Shown: in pieces, positions 24,186-33,718 of the stretch
How the letters are laid out: each line of letters opens with the position of its first letter
Numbering within the stretch: position 1 is the stretch's first letter
Assembly (NCBI RefSeq): GCF_008805035.1
Contig: NZ_CP038018.1
Coordinates: 1,116,001 to 1,180,000 of the forward strand
Origin: Eikenella exigua
Lineage (GTDB): Bacteria; Pseudomonadota; Gammaproteobacteria; Burkholderiales; Neisseriaceae
Direction of reading: 5' to 3'
DNA length: 64,000 nt
Program-made: the position numbers and the translations under genes
Notes under the pieces: model-generated
Told to the model about the DNA's origin: nothing
What the model saw: the letters and a program-made list of their open reading frames with translations, nothing else
Databases searched by the model: none

Positions 24186-24764
24186 CTATTCCGCAGCCTC
24201 TTCTTCTGCCGTTGTGCCGGAAATACCCAACTCCGGCAACACCAATTCGCCCAATTCAGCCAGGGGCGGCAGGGATTCGAGGGTGTCGATTTGCAAATCG
24301 GTGAGAAAGGTTTTGGTGGTGGCCCACAGGCTGGGGCGGCCGATGGTGTCGCGTTTGCCCACGCTTTCTATCCAGCCGCGTTCTTGCAGGGTTTGCATCA
24401 CGTTTTGCGACACCGCCACACCGCGGATGGCTTCGATATCGCCGCGCGTAACCGGCTGGCGGTAGGCGATGATGGCCAAGGTTTCCATCACCGCGCGAGA
24501 GTAGCGTGGCGTGCGCTGCTCTTCCAAGCTGCCGAGCCGCTCGAAGGCGGCAGAGGCTACCTGAAACCGCCAGCCCTCATGGGTGCGCACCAGTTGCAGC
24601 GCCCGGCCCTGCCAGCGCTGTTGCAGTGCTTCGAGCACGTCTTCGAGCTTATCGGCAGAAAGCGGCGGCTCGCACAGGGCGCGCAGGCGGCGTTCGGGCA
24701 ACGGCTCGGGCTGTGTGAGCAACGCGGCTTCGATCAGGCTTTCGGGGGAAAGGGTTGGCGGCAT
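24186..24764 (-). CDS. scpB: Segregation and condensation protein ScpB
   Basis: Kleisin-associated partner in the SMC-ScpAB condensin-like complex. The 192-residue product contains two winged-helix parts: LIEAALLTQPEPLPERRL at the N terminus and TRGDIEAIRGVAVSQNVMQT in the second, followed by RPSLWATTKTFL. A DUS at 24554-24566 is within the coding frame (encoding FQVASA). scpA is not in the window. Confidence 0.93.
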   Translation of the reverse strand: MPPTLSPESLIEAALLTQPEPLPERRLRALCEPPLSADKLEDVLEALQQRWQGRALQLVRTHEGWRFQVASAAFERLGSLEEQRTPRYSRAVMETLAIIAYRQPVTRGDIEAIRGVAVSQNVMQTLQERGWIESVGKRDTIGRPSLWATTKTFLTDLQIDTLESLPPLAELGELVLPELGISGTTAEEEAAE

Positions 24765-24861
24765 GGGTGGTGTGATGTGTGTTGGGTGGATTTGGCAAAA
24801 CGGCGGGGGATGGATGTCGGGCTACTTTTTTCAGGTAGCCTCAAAAACGGCAGCCACGGCT

Positions 24862-25245
24862 TCAACGCGACGGCGCGCTCCTGGCTTCTACTTCCTTACA
24901 AACCCCGGCGGCGTAGTCTTCTCTATCTTTGCTGACATAAGGTTCGTATTGCACAGCTTGTTGGCCGGCATACACCTGGCCGTTTCTCTGCTGCAGGCGC
25001 AGGCCGTTGCCAAGGCGAATGCTGTTGCCGCTGTGCTGCCACCTGCCCGCAGCACTGTCTTCTTTGTGGTCCATGAGGGAAAGCATGCAGTATCGGCTAT
25101 TGGGCAACACCTCGATCACCAGCATTTTTCGGATGTCGGCACCGCCGTGGACGCCCCATTCAACGTATTTGTATGTACCTGTACCAAGCGGTTGGGCTTG
25201 GGCGCACAAGGGGGCGAAGAGCAGGAAAGGGAGAAGTTTTTTCAT
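24862..25245 (-). CDS. Hypothetical secreted protein
   Basis: A 127-residue product with a clear Sec signal (MKKLLPFLLFAPLCAQAQ, cleavage near 18) and a small beta-rich domain with GTYKYVEWGVHGGADIRKML and RYCMLSLMDHKED. Two cysteines (about 53 and 116) could form a disulfide in the periplasm. No family recognised. Precedes alr on the other side of a short gap, transcribed in the same direction as scpB and alr. Confidence 0.65.
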   Translation of the reverse strand: MKKLLPFLLFAPLCAQAQPLGTGTYKYVEWGVHGGADIRKMLVIEVLPNSRYCMLSLMDHKEDSAAGRWQHSGNSIRLGNGLRLQQRNGQVYAGQQAVQYEPYVSKDREDYAAGVCKEVEARSAPSR

Positions 25246-25293
25246 GGATGCTATTAATGAGTGATGGGGTTCAGGTAGCCTTCAACTGCTTGA

Positions 25294-26349
25294 TTACTCT
25301 TGATACACATAGTTGGCGCGTTTGATGTGGCACAGCAGCTCGTAGGAAATCGTGCCGGCGGATTGGGCCACGGTGGCTACAGAAACGGCGTCGCCCCACA
25401 GCTCCACTTCGCTGCCCACGCCTTGGTGGTGGTCGAGCTCGACGGCGAGCATATCCATGCTCACGCGGCCGATGAGGCGGCTGGGCTGGCCGTTTACGGT
25501 GAGCGGGCAGCCGTTCTGTGCGGTGCGGGGGTAGCCGTCGGCATAACCGCAGGCGGCAATGCCGATGCGGGTGGAGCGTTCGGTGATGAAGGATGCGCCG
25601 TAGCCAACCGGCTCGCCGGGCTGGAGGGTGCGTTCGGCAAAAATACGGCTGGTGAGGCGCATCACGGGTTTGAGCTCGGGGCAGGCTCCCGGAAAGGGCT
25701 CGATGCCGTAGAGGGCAATGCCGGCGCGACCCCAGTCGCGCCGGGCGGCGGGGTGGGCGATGATGGCGGCGGAGTTGGCGAGGCTCTGTACGCCGGAAAG
25801 GCCGGCCACGGCGGTTTCGAAAGCAGCCAGCTGGGCGGCGGTCATCGGTTGCTCCGGCTCGTCGGCGCGGGCGAAGTGGGTCATGTTCACAATATGCGCC
25901 ACCTGCGAGCTTTGGCGCAGGGCTTGGTGGGCGGGGGCGAAGTTTTGCGGGAAGAAGCCCACGCGGTGCATGCCGGAATCCATTTTCAGCCAAACGGTAA
26001 CCGGCTCGCGCCAGCGGTACGCCAGCAGGCTTTCGAGCTGCCATTGGTTTTGTACGCCAGGCCACAGGCGATATTCGTCTACCGCAGCGTATTCGGCGGG
26101 CTCAAATACGCCTTCGAGCATCACGATGGGCGCGCTGATGCCGGCTTCGCGCAGTTCGATGCCCTCATCCAGCGTGGCCACGGCAAAACCATCAGCCAAA
26201 TCGGCCAGCGCACGGGCGCAGCGCACGGCACCATGGCCGTAGGCATCGGCTTTCACCACAGCGAGCATTTTGTTGCCGTGCAGGCGTTTGAGTAGTTGGT
26301 AGTTGTGGCGCAGGTGGCTGAGGCGGATGGTGGCGGTAAGCGGGCGCAT
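25294..26349 (-). CDS. alr: Alanine racemase
   Basis: PLP enzyme converting L- to D-alanine for peptidoglycan. The 351-residue product carries the PLP-lysine motif VVKADAYGHGAV (Lys33), HRVGF, and GYGASFITERSTRIGIAACGYADGY region (split here only by description) with the catalytic tyrosine in the second domain. C-terminal DMLAVELDH and the YELLCHI end fit the family. Length slightly below the usual 355-370. Confidence 0.94.
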   Translation of the reverse strand: MRPLTATIRLSHLRHNYQLLKRLHGNKMLAVVKADAYGHGAVRCARALADLADGFAVATLDEGIELREAGISAPIVMLEGVFEPAEYAAVDEYRLWPGVQNQWQLESLLAYRWREPVTVWLKMDSGMHRVGFFPQNFAPAHQALRQSSQVAHIVNMTHFARADEPEQPMTAAQLAAFETAVAGLSGVQSLANSAAIIAHPAARRDWGRAGIALYGIEPFPGACPELKPVMRLTSRIFAERTLQPGEPVGYGASFITERSTRIGIAACGYADGYPRTAQNGCPLTVNGQPSRLIGRVSMDMLAVELDHHQGVGSEVELWGDAVSVATVAQSAGTISYELLCHIKRANYVYQE

Positions 26350-26557
26350 GGTGGTTCTCTTCTATTAGGCTTCTGTTACTTGGGTTTACGGGTTTCAGGT
26401 AGCCTTGGAGGCTACCTGAAAAGAAGTGTGGCATTGGTATGGTCATACCAAATCTATGGCAGCACGATTTGGCCAAACCTGAGGCTACCTGAAACTTTCA
26501 GGTAGCCTGTAAATTGGCCGCAAAGGATAGGCCAATCATCCTCTGCGGCCAATCCGC

Positions 26558-27511
26558 CTACTGCATCCGAATGGAAATAAAGCTGTTTTGATGCAGCTGC
26601 TGGAGCAGGCTCTGCATAGCGGCTTGGGTTTTCTGGGCGGCAATGGCATCGTGCACGCCGGCGCGGATGCGGGCATCGGGCGTGTTGGGCGTGCGGGCTT
26701 CCACCAGGCGGATCACATGCCAGCCGAACTGGGTGTGCACCGGCGCGCTTACCTGACCAGGCTTCAGGCCGCGCATGGCGCGCTCGAACTCGGGCACGGT
26801 TTCACCTTCAGAGAGCCAGCCCAAATCGCCGCCGTTGGCAGCACTGCTGTCTTGCGAATACTGGCGCGCCAAGGCGGAAAAATCGGCGCCGCGTTGGGCA
26901 TTTTGCGCCAGGCGTTGCGCCAGCCGCTGGGAGCGTTCACCCTGGCTGGCAATCAGGATGTGCTGGGCATGATATTGGGTTTTGGGCGTAGCCTGCGGCA
27001 AGGCAATGCCTTGGGCGCGGGCGCGAGCGATAGCGGCATTGATTTCCTCTTCGCTCACTTTAGTCTCGCCGGCGGTCTGCCCCTGCTGTACGCGCTGGGC
27101 GAGCATGCTATCGCGTACTTGGCGACGCAGGGCACTTTTGTTGATGCCAAAGCGGGCTTGGGCAGCTTCAAATTGAGCCACGCTTTTGCGGCGGGAGGCG
27201 GCGATGCGGGCGATTTCTGCTTCCACTTCGGCATCGGGCACTTGGATATTGTTGCGCCGACCGGCCTGCACCAAAAGCGATTGGTTCACCAGCTGCATCA
27301 GGGTTTGCCGCTGCAATTCCTGCTCGGATACTTGCGTACCGCGCGGCATTTGACTGCGGGTGTGGGCCACGGCCTGATCGAGCTCACGCTGGGTGATGAC
27401 TTCGTTCTCCACCACGGCCACGATGTTGTCTACCGACCGCACGGTGTTGGCCGAGGCTACCTGAAAAGCCAGGCTCATGCCCAGCGCCAAAACCAAAGTT
27501 TTCATTTTCAT
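26558..27511 (-). CDS. surA: Periplasmic peptidyl-prolyl isomerase/chaperone SurA-like
   Basis: Outer-membrane protein chaperone. The 317-residue product has a signal peptide (about 1-21), a SurA N-terminal domain (NIVAVVENEVITQREL through DSMLAQRVQ) and one parvulin domain (about 185-285: YHAQHILIAS, GGDLGWLSEGETVPEFE, FGWHVIRL). Only one parvulin repeat is present; E. coli SurA has two. A DUS in the signal-peptide codons yields AFQVASA, which doubles as the end of the signal peptide. The ATG overlaps the lptD stop by 4 bases (27508-27511), so the two are coupled. Confidence 0.92.
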   Translation of the reverse strand: MKMKTLVLALGMSLAFQVASANTVRSVDNIVAVVENEVITQRELDQAVAHTRSQMPRGTQVSEQELQRQTLMQLVNQSLLVQAGRRNNIQVPDAEVEAEIARIAASRRKSVAQFEAAQARFGINKSALRRQVRDSMLAQRVQQGQTAGETKVSEEEINAAIARARAQGIALPQATPKTQYHAQHILIASQGERSQRLAQRLAQNAQRGADFSALARQYSQDSSAANGGDLGWLSEGETVPEFERAMRGLKPGQVSAPVHTQFGWHVIRLVEARTPNTPDARIRAGVHDAIAAQKTQAAMQSLLQQLHQNSFISIRMQ

Positions 27512-29817
27512 TTACGCATTACCTCATCAATGTTGGTGTAGCCAGGAATCGACTGGCGGATTTGTTCAAAAGGATTGTTGCCCAAGCTGCTTAAATCACG
27601 CAGGCGCAGCTGGAGGAAGAAGGCGTTTTTGCTGGAGTTCACGCCGTTTACATAATGCTGACCGACGGCACTCAAGCTCCAGCAGCCGCAGCCGCTGATG
27701 TATTCCATGCCCAAAAGGTGTTCCACTGGCTTATGTTCGCTGAAGGAATAGCTGTGGCGACCCACCAGATAAAGATTGCGGCTCACCGGCCATTGGAAAT
27801 ATACGTCTGCCCGGCGTACTTTGCCGTACACGTCATCGTAAATTTCACCATGGCGGCGGTATTGATAGCGCGCGCCCACGGTTTTGCCGGGCTCAGGGCT
27901 GTAGCGCAGGCCGAAATGATATTTGGCCGCGGCATTTTGGCTGGTGTCGTAGTGCACTTCGCTGTTCAGCCAGATATTGTCGGTTATCCGGCCGTCGGCA
28001 AAGGCCAGCAAATCGGAATGGCCGCTGCGCCGCTGCACACGGCTGCCGTCGAGCAATACGTCGTCACGAGTGAAATACAGGCGCTGACCGAGGCCGGCGG
28101 AAAAACGCTCTGCGCCATTTCGGGCATCATACAGGCGGGTTTGCACCGCCATAGTGAGGAAGTTGGCGGCGTTGATGCGGTCGTGACCGGAGAAACGGTT
28201 CTCGCGGAACAGCTGGCTATAGTTGAAACTGTTTTCGGCAGTATCGAACAGCGGAATATCGTTTTGCTGCTTGGTGGGGATGTAGGTGTAGAACAGGCGC
28301 GGCTCTAAGGTTTGCACATAATCACGCCCCTGCCAGCTAGCCGGCCGCTCAAACACCATGCCGCTATCCACGCTGAAGGTGGGCAATATGCGGCTGAAAT
28401 TGCGTGCCTGTGCGCCGTTATGGCTGTCTAGGTTGTAATAAGTGGCGTGAAAGCCGAGCTTGGGTCGGACATAGCCCCAGCTGCGGTTGAATTCCGCGCT
28501 CACGCTGGGGTTGAGCACCAAACGGCTACCTTCCTGTTTGCTATCGTGGCGGAAGTTGCTGTATTGGCCAAACATTTGGAAGTTGACGATACCGAAACGC
28601 TTCTGCCACTGGCTGCTTAAGCGCGGCAACAGAGAATAAGGTTGGTCGCCTTTGTAGCCGTCGGCATTGGCCAAGGTTTGGTATTTCTGCACGGTGGCGT
28701 AGCTATCAAAGCGGCCAGTCCACAATTCGGTTTGGTGGCGTAGCCACAGCTGTCGGTTGAGGTTGACATTGGTGGCGATATCAGTGCGGTTGTAGAAATC
28801 GCGGTAGTAGTCATCATCGGATACTTGGTGGAAATCCACACCGCCGCTGAGGGTGCGGCTGAATTGGTGTTGGTGATCCCAATCGATTTTGCTACGGGTG
28901 GCGTGCCGGCTAAGCTGGTCTTTGGGCAGTACGGCCAAACTTATATCTCCCTGGTATTTAGGCCGCAGATAGCGGAACTGGCCGGCCAGCTGCAGGCCAC
29001 GCCGGCTATAGAGTTTGGGCGTAAGCGTGAAGTCGTAGTTCGGAGCAAGGTTGAAATAATAGGGAACGGTGATTTCCGCACCGTTGGAACCAGCTTTGAA
29101 GGTAGGTACTAAAAAGCCGCTTTTACGGTTGCCGTTGAGCGGAAAATCAATCCACGGCGTATAAAACAGCGGCACACCACCCACCACTAGCGAAGCATTG
29201 CGTGCCATGCCAATATTGCGTTCGTAGTCCGCTTCAATGTTTTTAGCACGGATATACCAACTCTCATCGCCCGAGTTGCAGGTGTTGAAGCGGCCGTTTT
29301 CCAAGCGGTAGCGGTTTTCGCCATCTATGCGCAGAGTTCGGCTGGTGCCCTGCAGGCGGCGGCCGCTGCTGCTTTCGACTTCGAAGCGGGCATTGGTGGC
29401 CTCGCCCTGGCGGGTGTCCATCTTATAACGCAGGCTCTCGCCGCTCACGCGCCCACTACCCTGCTCCAAGGTGAAGCGGTCGCCAGCCTGCACGGTATCT
29501 TGCGGCTGATTGTAGTCAATCCATTGCGCGTTGAGCACCTGGTTGCCGCGCTCCACCACCACATCGCCCTCGGCACGCACGCGCACATCGCTCTGGCCGA
29601 TAACACGGTCGGCATTCACGCGGGTAACACCTTCGGCCAATGCACCTTCGCCGCTGGTTTTCACCGCCGCAATCATCTGTTTGGGCGCATCCGGCCTGTG
29701 GCAGGCTGCCCCGCCCTCTGCCGCCAGCGACAACGGCTCGGCCTGCAGCAGGGCTGGCAGGCTCAAACCGGCCAGCACGGCAGCCGCCATCGGGCTCAAT
29801 CGGAAAAAGCAAGACAA
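27508..29817 (-). CDS. lptD: LPS-assembly protein LptD
   Basis: Outer-membrane beta-barrel that, with LptE, inserts lipopolysaccharide. The 769-residue product has a signal peptide (to about 26), an N-terminal OstA/jelly-roll domain (about 55-195) and a C-terminal barrel. Cysteines for the inter-domain disulfides are seen at GGAACHRP, FNTCNSGDES and the adjacent pair in ISGCGCWSLS. The lptD-surA coupling matches other proteobacteria. Divergent from amgK across about 60 bases. Confidence 0.95.
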   Translation of the reverse strand: MSCFFRLSPMAAAVLAGLSLPALLQAEPLSLAAEGGAACHRPDAPKQMIAAVKTSGEGALAEGVTRVNADRVIGQSDVRVRAEGDVVVERGNQVLNAQWIDYNQPQDTVQAGDRFTLEQGSGRVSGESLRYKMDTRQGEATNARFEVESSSGRRLQGTSRTLRIDGENRYRLENGRFNTCNSGDESWYIRAKNIEADYERNIGMARNASLVVGGVPLFYTPWIDFPLNGNRKSGFLVPTFKAGSNGAEITVPYYFNLAPNYDFTLTPKLYSRRGLQLAGQFRYLRPKYQGDISLAVLPKDQLSRHATRSKIDWDHQHQFSRTLSGGVDFHQVSDDDYYRDFYNRTDIATNVNLNRQLWLRHQTELWTGRFDSYATVQKYQTLANADGYKGDQPYSLLPRLSSQWQKRFGIVNFQMFGQYSNFRHDSKQEGSRLVLNPSVSAEFNRSWGYVRPKLGFHATYYNLDSHNGAQARNFSRILPTFSVDSGMVFERPASWQGRDYVQTLEPRLFYTYIPTKQQNDIPLFDTAENSFNYSQLFRENRFSGHDRINAANFLTMAVQTRLYDARNGAERFSAGLGQRLYFTRDDVLLDGSRVQRRSGHSDLLAFADGRITDNIWLNSEVHYDTSQNAAAKYHFGLRYSPEPGKTVGARYQYRRHGEIYDDVYGKVRRADVYFQWPVSRNLYLVGRHSYSFSEHKPVEHLLGMEYISGCGCWSLSAVGQHYVNGVNSSKNAFFLQLRLRDLSSLGNNPFEQIRQSIPGYTNIDEVMRK

Positions 29818-29880
29818 AGAATCACCCCAATTTTTTTACAGCGGGTTTAAAATGGCGCATATTTTAACCCGAAAAACATC

Positions 29881-30885
29881 ATGGAACGAGAAAAAGAATT
29901 GCAAAACTGGCTGCAGAAACGTTATCCGCAGCGGAGTTTCACCCTTTCCTTCGCTGCAGCGGATGCCGATTTCCGCCGCTATTTCCGCGCCGTATTCGAA
30001 AACGGCGAGAGCGTGATCTGCATGGACGCACCGCCCGACAAAATGAGCATCGAGCCCTATTTGCGCGTGCGCGAGATTTTTGCCGCCATGCATGTGCCGC
30101 AAGTGTTTCACCACGATATCGAACACGGTTTCGCCGCCTTGGAAGACTTCGGCAAAGTGCCCTACCTGGCCGCACTGGAACACGACACCCGCACCGAAGT
30201 GCAACGCGCCCTGCTTTTGGATGCGCTCGACACGCTGATCGAACTGCAAAAATCCAGCCGCCCCGGCGTACTGCCCGAATACGACGAAGCCGTGATGCGC
30301 TGGGAAATGCAGCTGTTCCCCGATTGGTTTATGGCCAAAGAGCTGGGCAAAAGCCTGAACTTCAAACAGCAACAGCTGTGGCAGCAAACGCTCAACGCCC
30401 TCCTGCCCGTGCTTACCGCCCAGCCGCAAGTGTATGTGCATCGCGATTTCATCGTACGCAACCTGATGCTCACCCCGGGCCGCCCCGGCGTGCTGGATTT
30501 CCAAGACGCGCTCTACGGCCCGATTACTTACGACCTGGTTTCTCTCCTGCGCGACGCATTTATCGAATGGGAAGAAGAGTTTGTGATCGACCTGGCTGTG
30601 CGCTACTGGGAAAAAGCCCGCGCCGCCGGCCTGCCCGTATCCGCCGATTTCGACAGTTTCTACCGCAATTTCGAATGGATGGGCGTGCAGCGGCACTTGA
30701 AAGTGGCCGGCATTTTCGCCCGCCTGTGGCACCGCGACGGCAAAGGCAAATACCGCCCCGAAATCCCCCGCTTCCTCAACTACCTGCGCCGCACCGCCCG
30801 CCGCTACCGCGAACTCGCCCCACTCTACGCACTCTTGCTCGAGCTGGTGGGCGACGAAGAGCTGCAAACTGGCTACACGTTTTAA
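29881..30885 (+). CDS. amgK: Aminoglycoside-phosphotransferase-fold amino-sugar kinase AmgK
   Basis: Anomeric kinase that phosphorylates MurNAc and GlcNAc at C1 for cell-wall recycling (Pseudomonas AmgK). The 334-residue protein has the kinase fold with YVHRDFIVRNLML (catalytic Asp189) and VLDFQDALYGPITYDL (metal Asp206). Its place divergent from lptD is the same as in Pseudomonas. There the next gene is murU, the uridylyltransferase for the product; here a CPBP gene follows and murU is not in the window. Confidence 0.85.
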   Translation: MEREKELQNWLQKRYPQRSFTLSFAAADADFRRYFRAVFENGESVICMDAPPDKMSIEPYLRVREIFAAMHVPQVFHHDIEHGFAALEDFGKVPYLAALEHDTRTEVQRALLLDALDTLIELQKSSRPGVLPEYDEAVMRWEMQLFPDWFMAKELGKSLNFKQQQLWQQTLNALLPVLTAQPQVYVHRDFIVRNLMLTPGRPGVLDFQDALYGPITYDLVSLLRDAFIEWEEEFVIDLAVRYWEKARAAGLPVSADFDSFYRNFEWMGVQRHLKVAGIFARLWHRDGKGKYRPEIPRFLNYLRRTARRYRELAPLYALLLELVGDEELQTGYTF

Positions 30886-30894
30886 ACGGCGAAC

Positions 30895-30932
30895 GGTTTT
30901 AACTTCGTTGAAGCTTACGCTTTCAGGTAGCC
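30895..30932. repeat. DUS-linked repeat module
   Basis: GTTTTAACTTCGTTGAAGCT followed by TACGCTTTCAGGTAGCC directly after the amgK stop. It is the complement of the standard left module and is followed by an inverted DUS at 30949-30960. Confidence 0.5.
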
Positions 30933-31069
30933 CCAAACCAAGCAGAGGGCTACCTGAAACGGGTAACGGCAAGACGATTTTTCAAGCCGCTATTTTGTTT
31001 TTCAGGTAGCCTTTTGTTCTGAGACAGGCTACCTGAAAACTTTTCCAACATAGCAAACACCAAACCATC

Positions 31070-31879
31070 ATGCGACAAACCTACCGCCCCCTCACCTTCT
31101 TCTCCCTTTCCCTGCTCATTCCCTGGCTATTGTGGTTCACCGCCGCCTATATTAGCCATCATCAGCCTTCGAAGGCCATGCTATATGTACAAATCGGCTT
31201 AGGCATAGCCGGGCTGGTATCGCCAATGTTGCTGGCGTTATGGCTGCTGCGAAGCAACCCGAGCTTACGTGTCGATGCTGCCAACCGGCTGTTGAAGCTG
31301 GGCGGTTTTCCCAAACGCTATCTGCTGTGCACTCTTCTGCTCCTGCCATTCACCTTGATATTGGCACAATTCATCTCCCTGCTGTTTGGCCACAGCATGG
31401 CGCAATTCCACATCTCCGGCAACCCCTCATTCAGCTCGGCTATGGTCTCGCCGTGGCTCCTCCTCATTTCTGCTGCCATCATTGAAGAACTGGCCTGGCA
31501 CAGCTATGGCACCGATGCATTATTGAGCCGATTCAGTATGTTCACCGCCTCCATGATCTTTACCGTATATTGGGCGCTGTGGCATCTGCCGCTGGCCTTT
31601 ATTCAAGGCTACTACCATAGCCAAGTGGTGGCTGAAGGCGCGCTATATACCGCCAATTTTGTGTTCAGCATGATTGTATTCGTGTTGCTTTCCAACTGGC
31701 TGTATCTGAAAAGCGGCCGCAGTATCCTGATTGCTGTGTTGTTCCACCTATCTGCCAACCTCGGCAACGAAATTTTTGCCACTCATCCCGATAGCAAAAT
31801 CATCCAAACTGGTTTGCTGCTTATATTGATCCTCTGGATTATTACCAAAGACAAAGCCTTATTTTTCAGCAAACCTTAA
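31070..31879 (+). CDS. CPBP-family intramembrane protease-like protein
   Basis: A 269-residue membrane protein with about eight hydrophobic segments. The CPBP (Abi/CaaX-like) motifs are present: IEELAWHSYG (Glu139, Glu140), YWALWHLP (His172) and a later LFHLSANL. The usual EExxxR arginine is replaced (EELAWHS), which occurs in some branches. Members are Rce1-like proteases or bacteriocin-immunity proteins; function here unknown. Single gene between DUS pairs. Confidence 0.8.
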   Translation: MRQTYRPLTFFSLSLLIPWLLWFTAAYISHHQPSKAMLYVQIGLGIAGLVSPMLLALWLLRSNPSLRVDAANRLLKLGGFPKRYLLCTLLLLPFTLILAQFISLLFGHSMAQFHISGNPSFSSAMVSPWLLLISAAIIEELAWHSYGTDALLSRFSMFTASMIFTVYWALWHLPLAFIQGYYHSQVVAEGALYTANFVFSMIVFVLLSNWLYLKSGRSILIAVLFHLSANLGNEIFATHPDSKIIQTGLLLILILWIITKDKALFFSKP

Positions 31880-31931
31880 ACTTAAACCATGCCCAACAGC
31901 CAAAATAATTTTCAGGTAGCCTGCTGTATGA

Positions 31932-31991
31932 GAGGCTACCTGAAAGTAAGATTTCCACAAAAAGGCGAATTTCTGCAAAACTAAGATTTTT
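31932..31991. repeat. Partial DUS-linked repeat
   Basis: A DUS continues GTAAGATTTCCACAAAAAGG and CGAATTTCTGCAAAACTAAG, resembling the right module. No inverted DUS closes it. Confidence 0.35.
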
Positions 31992-32063
31992 ATTCCCGAT
32001 ATGGCATCGGCCTGTATTGCTGTACCAACTTGATAAATTAGCCAACCCGCTTGCAATGGGCAA

Positions 32064-33143
32064 TCAGATGCTTTGCAGCAAGGCTGCCATGTCTTCACGG
32101 CTGAAGCCAGCTTCCACTGCAGCTTGGCCGAGCTGTTTGAGAATAACAAGACGGATTTGGCCGGCTTGATTTTTTTTGTCATGCTGCATGTGGGCAAGCC
32201 AGGTATCAATCGCAAACTCCGGCGGTGCAACGGGCAATTGTGCGGCTTGCAGCAGGCGGATGATGCGTTCGGTGTCGGCGGTTTTCAGGTAGCCTTTATG
32301 CTCGGAAAGTCGCGCAGCAAGCACCATGCCGGCAGCCACAGCTTCGCCATGCAACCAGTTGCCATAGCCCATTTGGGTTTCGATGGCATGGCCAAAGGTG
32401 TGGCCGAGGTTGAGCAGGGCTCGGATGCCCTGTTCTTTTTCGTCCTGCTCAACGATGTGCGCTTTCATTTGGCAGCAGTGGCGGATGGTATCAGCGAGAG
32501 CGGTTTGCTCTTGCTGCATAATGCTGGGCATGGTTTGTTCGAGTCGGGCGAGAAAATCAATGTCTCTGAGCAGGGCGTATTTGATGACTTCGGCCAAGCC
32601 ACCGGAAAATTCGCGCGGAGGAAGGGTTTGTAGGGTGGCAATATCGGCAATGACGGCTTGGGGCTGGTAAAACGCGCCGATCATGTTTTTGCCGAGGGAA
32701 TGGTTGATACCGGTTTTCCCACCCACGGATGAATCGACTTGGCTGAGCAGGGTGGTGGGAATTTGAATGAAGGGGATGCCGCGCTGGTAGGTAGCGGCAG
32801 CAAAACCGGCAAGGTCGCCGATTACGCCGCCGCCGAGAGCGAGGATGGTGGTACGGCGGTCGGCATGGTGCTGCAACAATCCAGTGTAGATTTGCTGGAG
32901 AGATTCGTTATTTTTGTATTGTTCGCCGTCGGGCAGGATGATGCTACAGGTGCTAATGCCGAGTTGTCGGCAGGCGGCTTCAACAGGAGCAAGGTAGAGC
33001 GGGGCAACGGTCTGGTTGCTGATGATGGCGGCTTTGCTGCTAATGTGTGGGCGGATGTGTTCGGCCAGATTATCAAGCAGGCGAAAGCCGATGTGGATGG
33101 GGTAGCTGTGGCCGGGGGTATGGACGTGCAGAGTTTGCATCAT
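32064..33143 (-). CDS. aroB: 3-dehydroquinate synthase AroB
   Basis: Second step of the shikimate pathway, from DAHP to 3-dehydroquinate, NAD and zinc dependent. The 359-residue protein shows LALGGGVIGDLAGFAAATY, the metal-site IPTTLLSQVDSSVGGKTGIN region, LAEVIKYALL and LNLGHTFGHAIE with zinc histidines. A DUS lies in the coding frame at 32281-32293 (encoding HKGYLKTAD). It overlaps aroK by 4 bases, as in most proteobacteria. Confidence 0.96.
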   Translation of the reverse strand: MMQTLHVHTPGHSYPIHIGFRLLDNLAEHIRPHISSKAAIISNQTVAPLYLAPVEAACRQLGISTCSIILPDGEQYKNNESLQQIYTGLLQHHADRRTTILALGGGVIGDLAGFAAATYQRGIPFIQIPTTLLSQVDSSVGGKTGINHSLGKNMIGAFYQPQAVIADIATLQTLPPREFSGGLAEVIKYALLRDIDFLARLEQTMPSIMQQEQTALADTIRHCCQMKAHIVEQDEKEQGIRALLNLGHTFGHAIETQMGYGNWLHGEAVAAGMVLAARLSEHKGYLKTADTERIIRLLQAAQLPVAPPEFAIDTWLAHMQHDKKNQAGQIRLVILKQLGQAAVEAGFSREDMAALLQSI

Positions 33144-33670
33144 CGGTTTTCTTGGCTATGTTGTTGAATCAGCTGCAACAGTTGCTTGGTGATTCGCGGG
33201 CAGGAGTGTTGCGGCGGAATATTGAAAATGAGGTGGGCGGTTTCGCGGTAGAGCGGGTCGCGCTGTTGGTAGGATGTTTGCAGCTTGTCGAGTGGGTCGG
33301 CTACCTGCAACAGGGGGCGGTTTTTGTCGTATTGGATGCGCCGGTATAGAATTTCTGGGGTAGCGTGCAAATAGATCACTGTGCCGCGCGTATGCAGACA
33401 ACGGCGATTGTCGGGAGACAAGACAGCTCCACCACCTGTGGCAAGGATGATGGGATGGCGGCGGGTAAGTTCGTTAATAATGGCAGCTTCGCGCTTACGA
33501 AAACCACTATCCCCTTCCAGCTCGAAAATAGTGGGGATAGAAACGCCAGTGCGTTGGCAAATCAGTTGGTCGCTATCGATAAAATCGCGTTGCAGCAACG
33601 CTGCCAACTGCTTCCCATGCGTGGTCTTACCCGCACCCATCAATCCGATGAAAAAAATATTGCCTGCCAT
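33140..33670 (-). CDS. aroK: Shikimate kinase AroK
   Basis: Phosphorylates shikimate. The 176-residue product begins MAGNIFFIGLMGAGKTT with the Walker A loop (residues 9-17), followed by DSDQLICQRTG, ATGGGAVLSPDNR and the lid RPLLQVADP. The frame extends to 33703, but the ATG at 33670 is the family start. pilQ ends 49 bases upstream, so aroK and aroB follow the pil operon as in many proteobacteria. Confidence 0.95.
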   Translation of the reverse strand: MAGNIFFIGLMGAGKTTHGKQLAALLQRDFIDSDQLICQRTGVSIPTIFELEGDSGFRKREAAIINELTRRHPIILATGGGAVLSPDNRRCLHTRGTVIYLHATPEILYRRIQYDKNRPLLQVADPLDKLQTSYQQRDPLYRETAHLIFNIPPQHSCPRITKQLLQLIQQHSQENR

Positions 33671-33718
33671 GGATACCATGGCAGGCATTATATACCGAAT
33701 CAATCGGTGAAGTGTGGC

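Noticed and set aside
25300..26295. 331-codon plus-strand frame opposite alr
   Set aside because: Shadow of alanine racemase; no start signal or family.
26588..27541. 317-codon plus-strand frame opposite surA
   Set aside because: Shadow; surA has a signal peptide and a parvulin domain.
29836..30972. 378-codon minus-strand frame opposite amgK
   Set aside because: Antisense of an intact kinase gene with HRD and DFQ motifs; no independent evidence.
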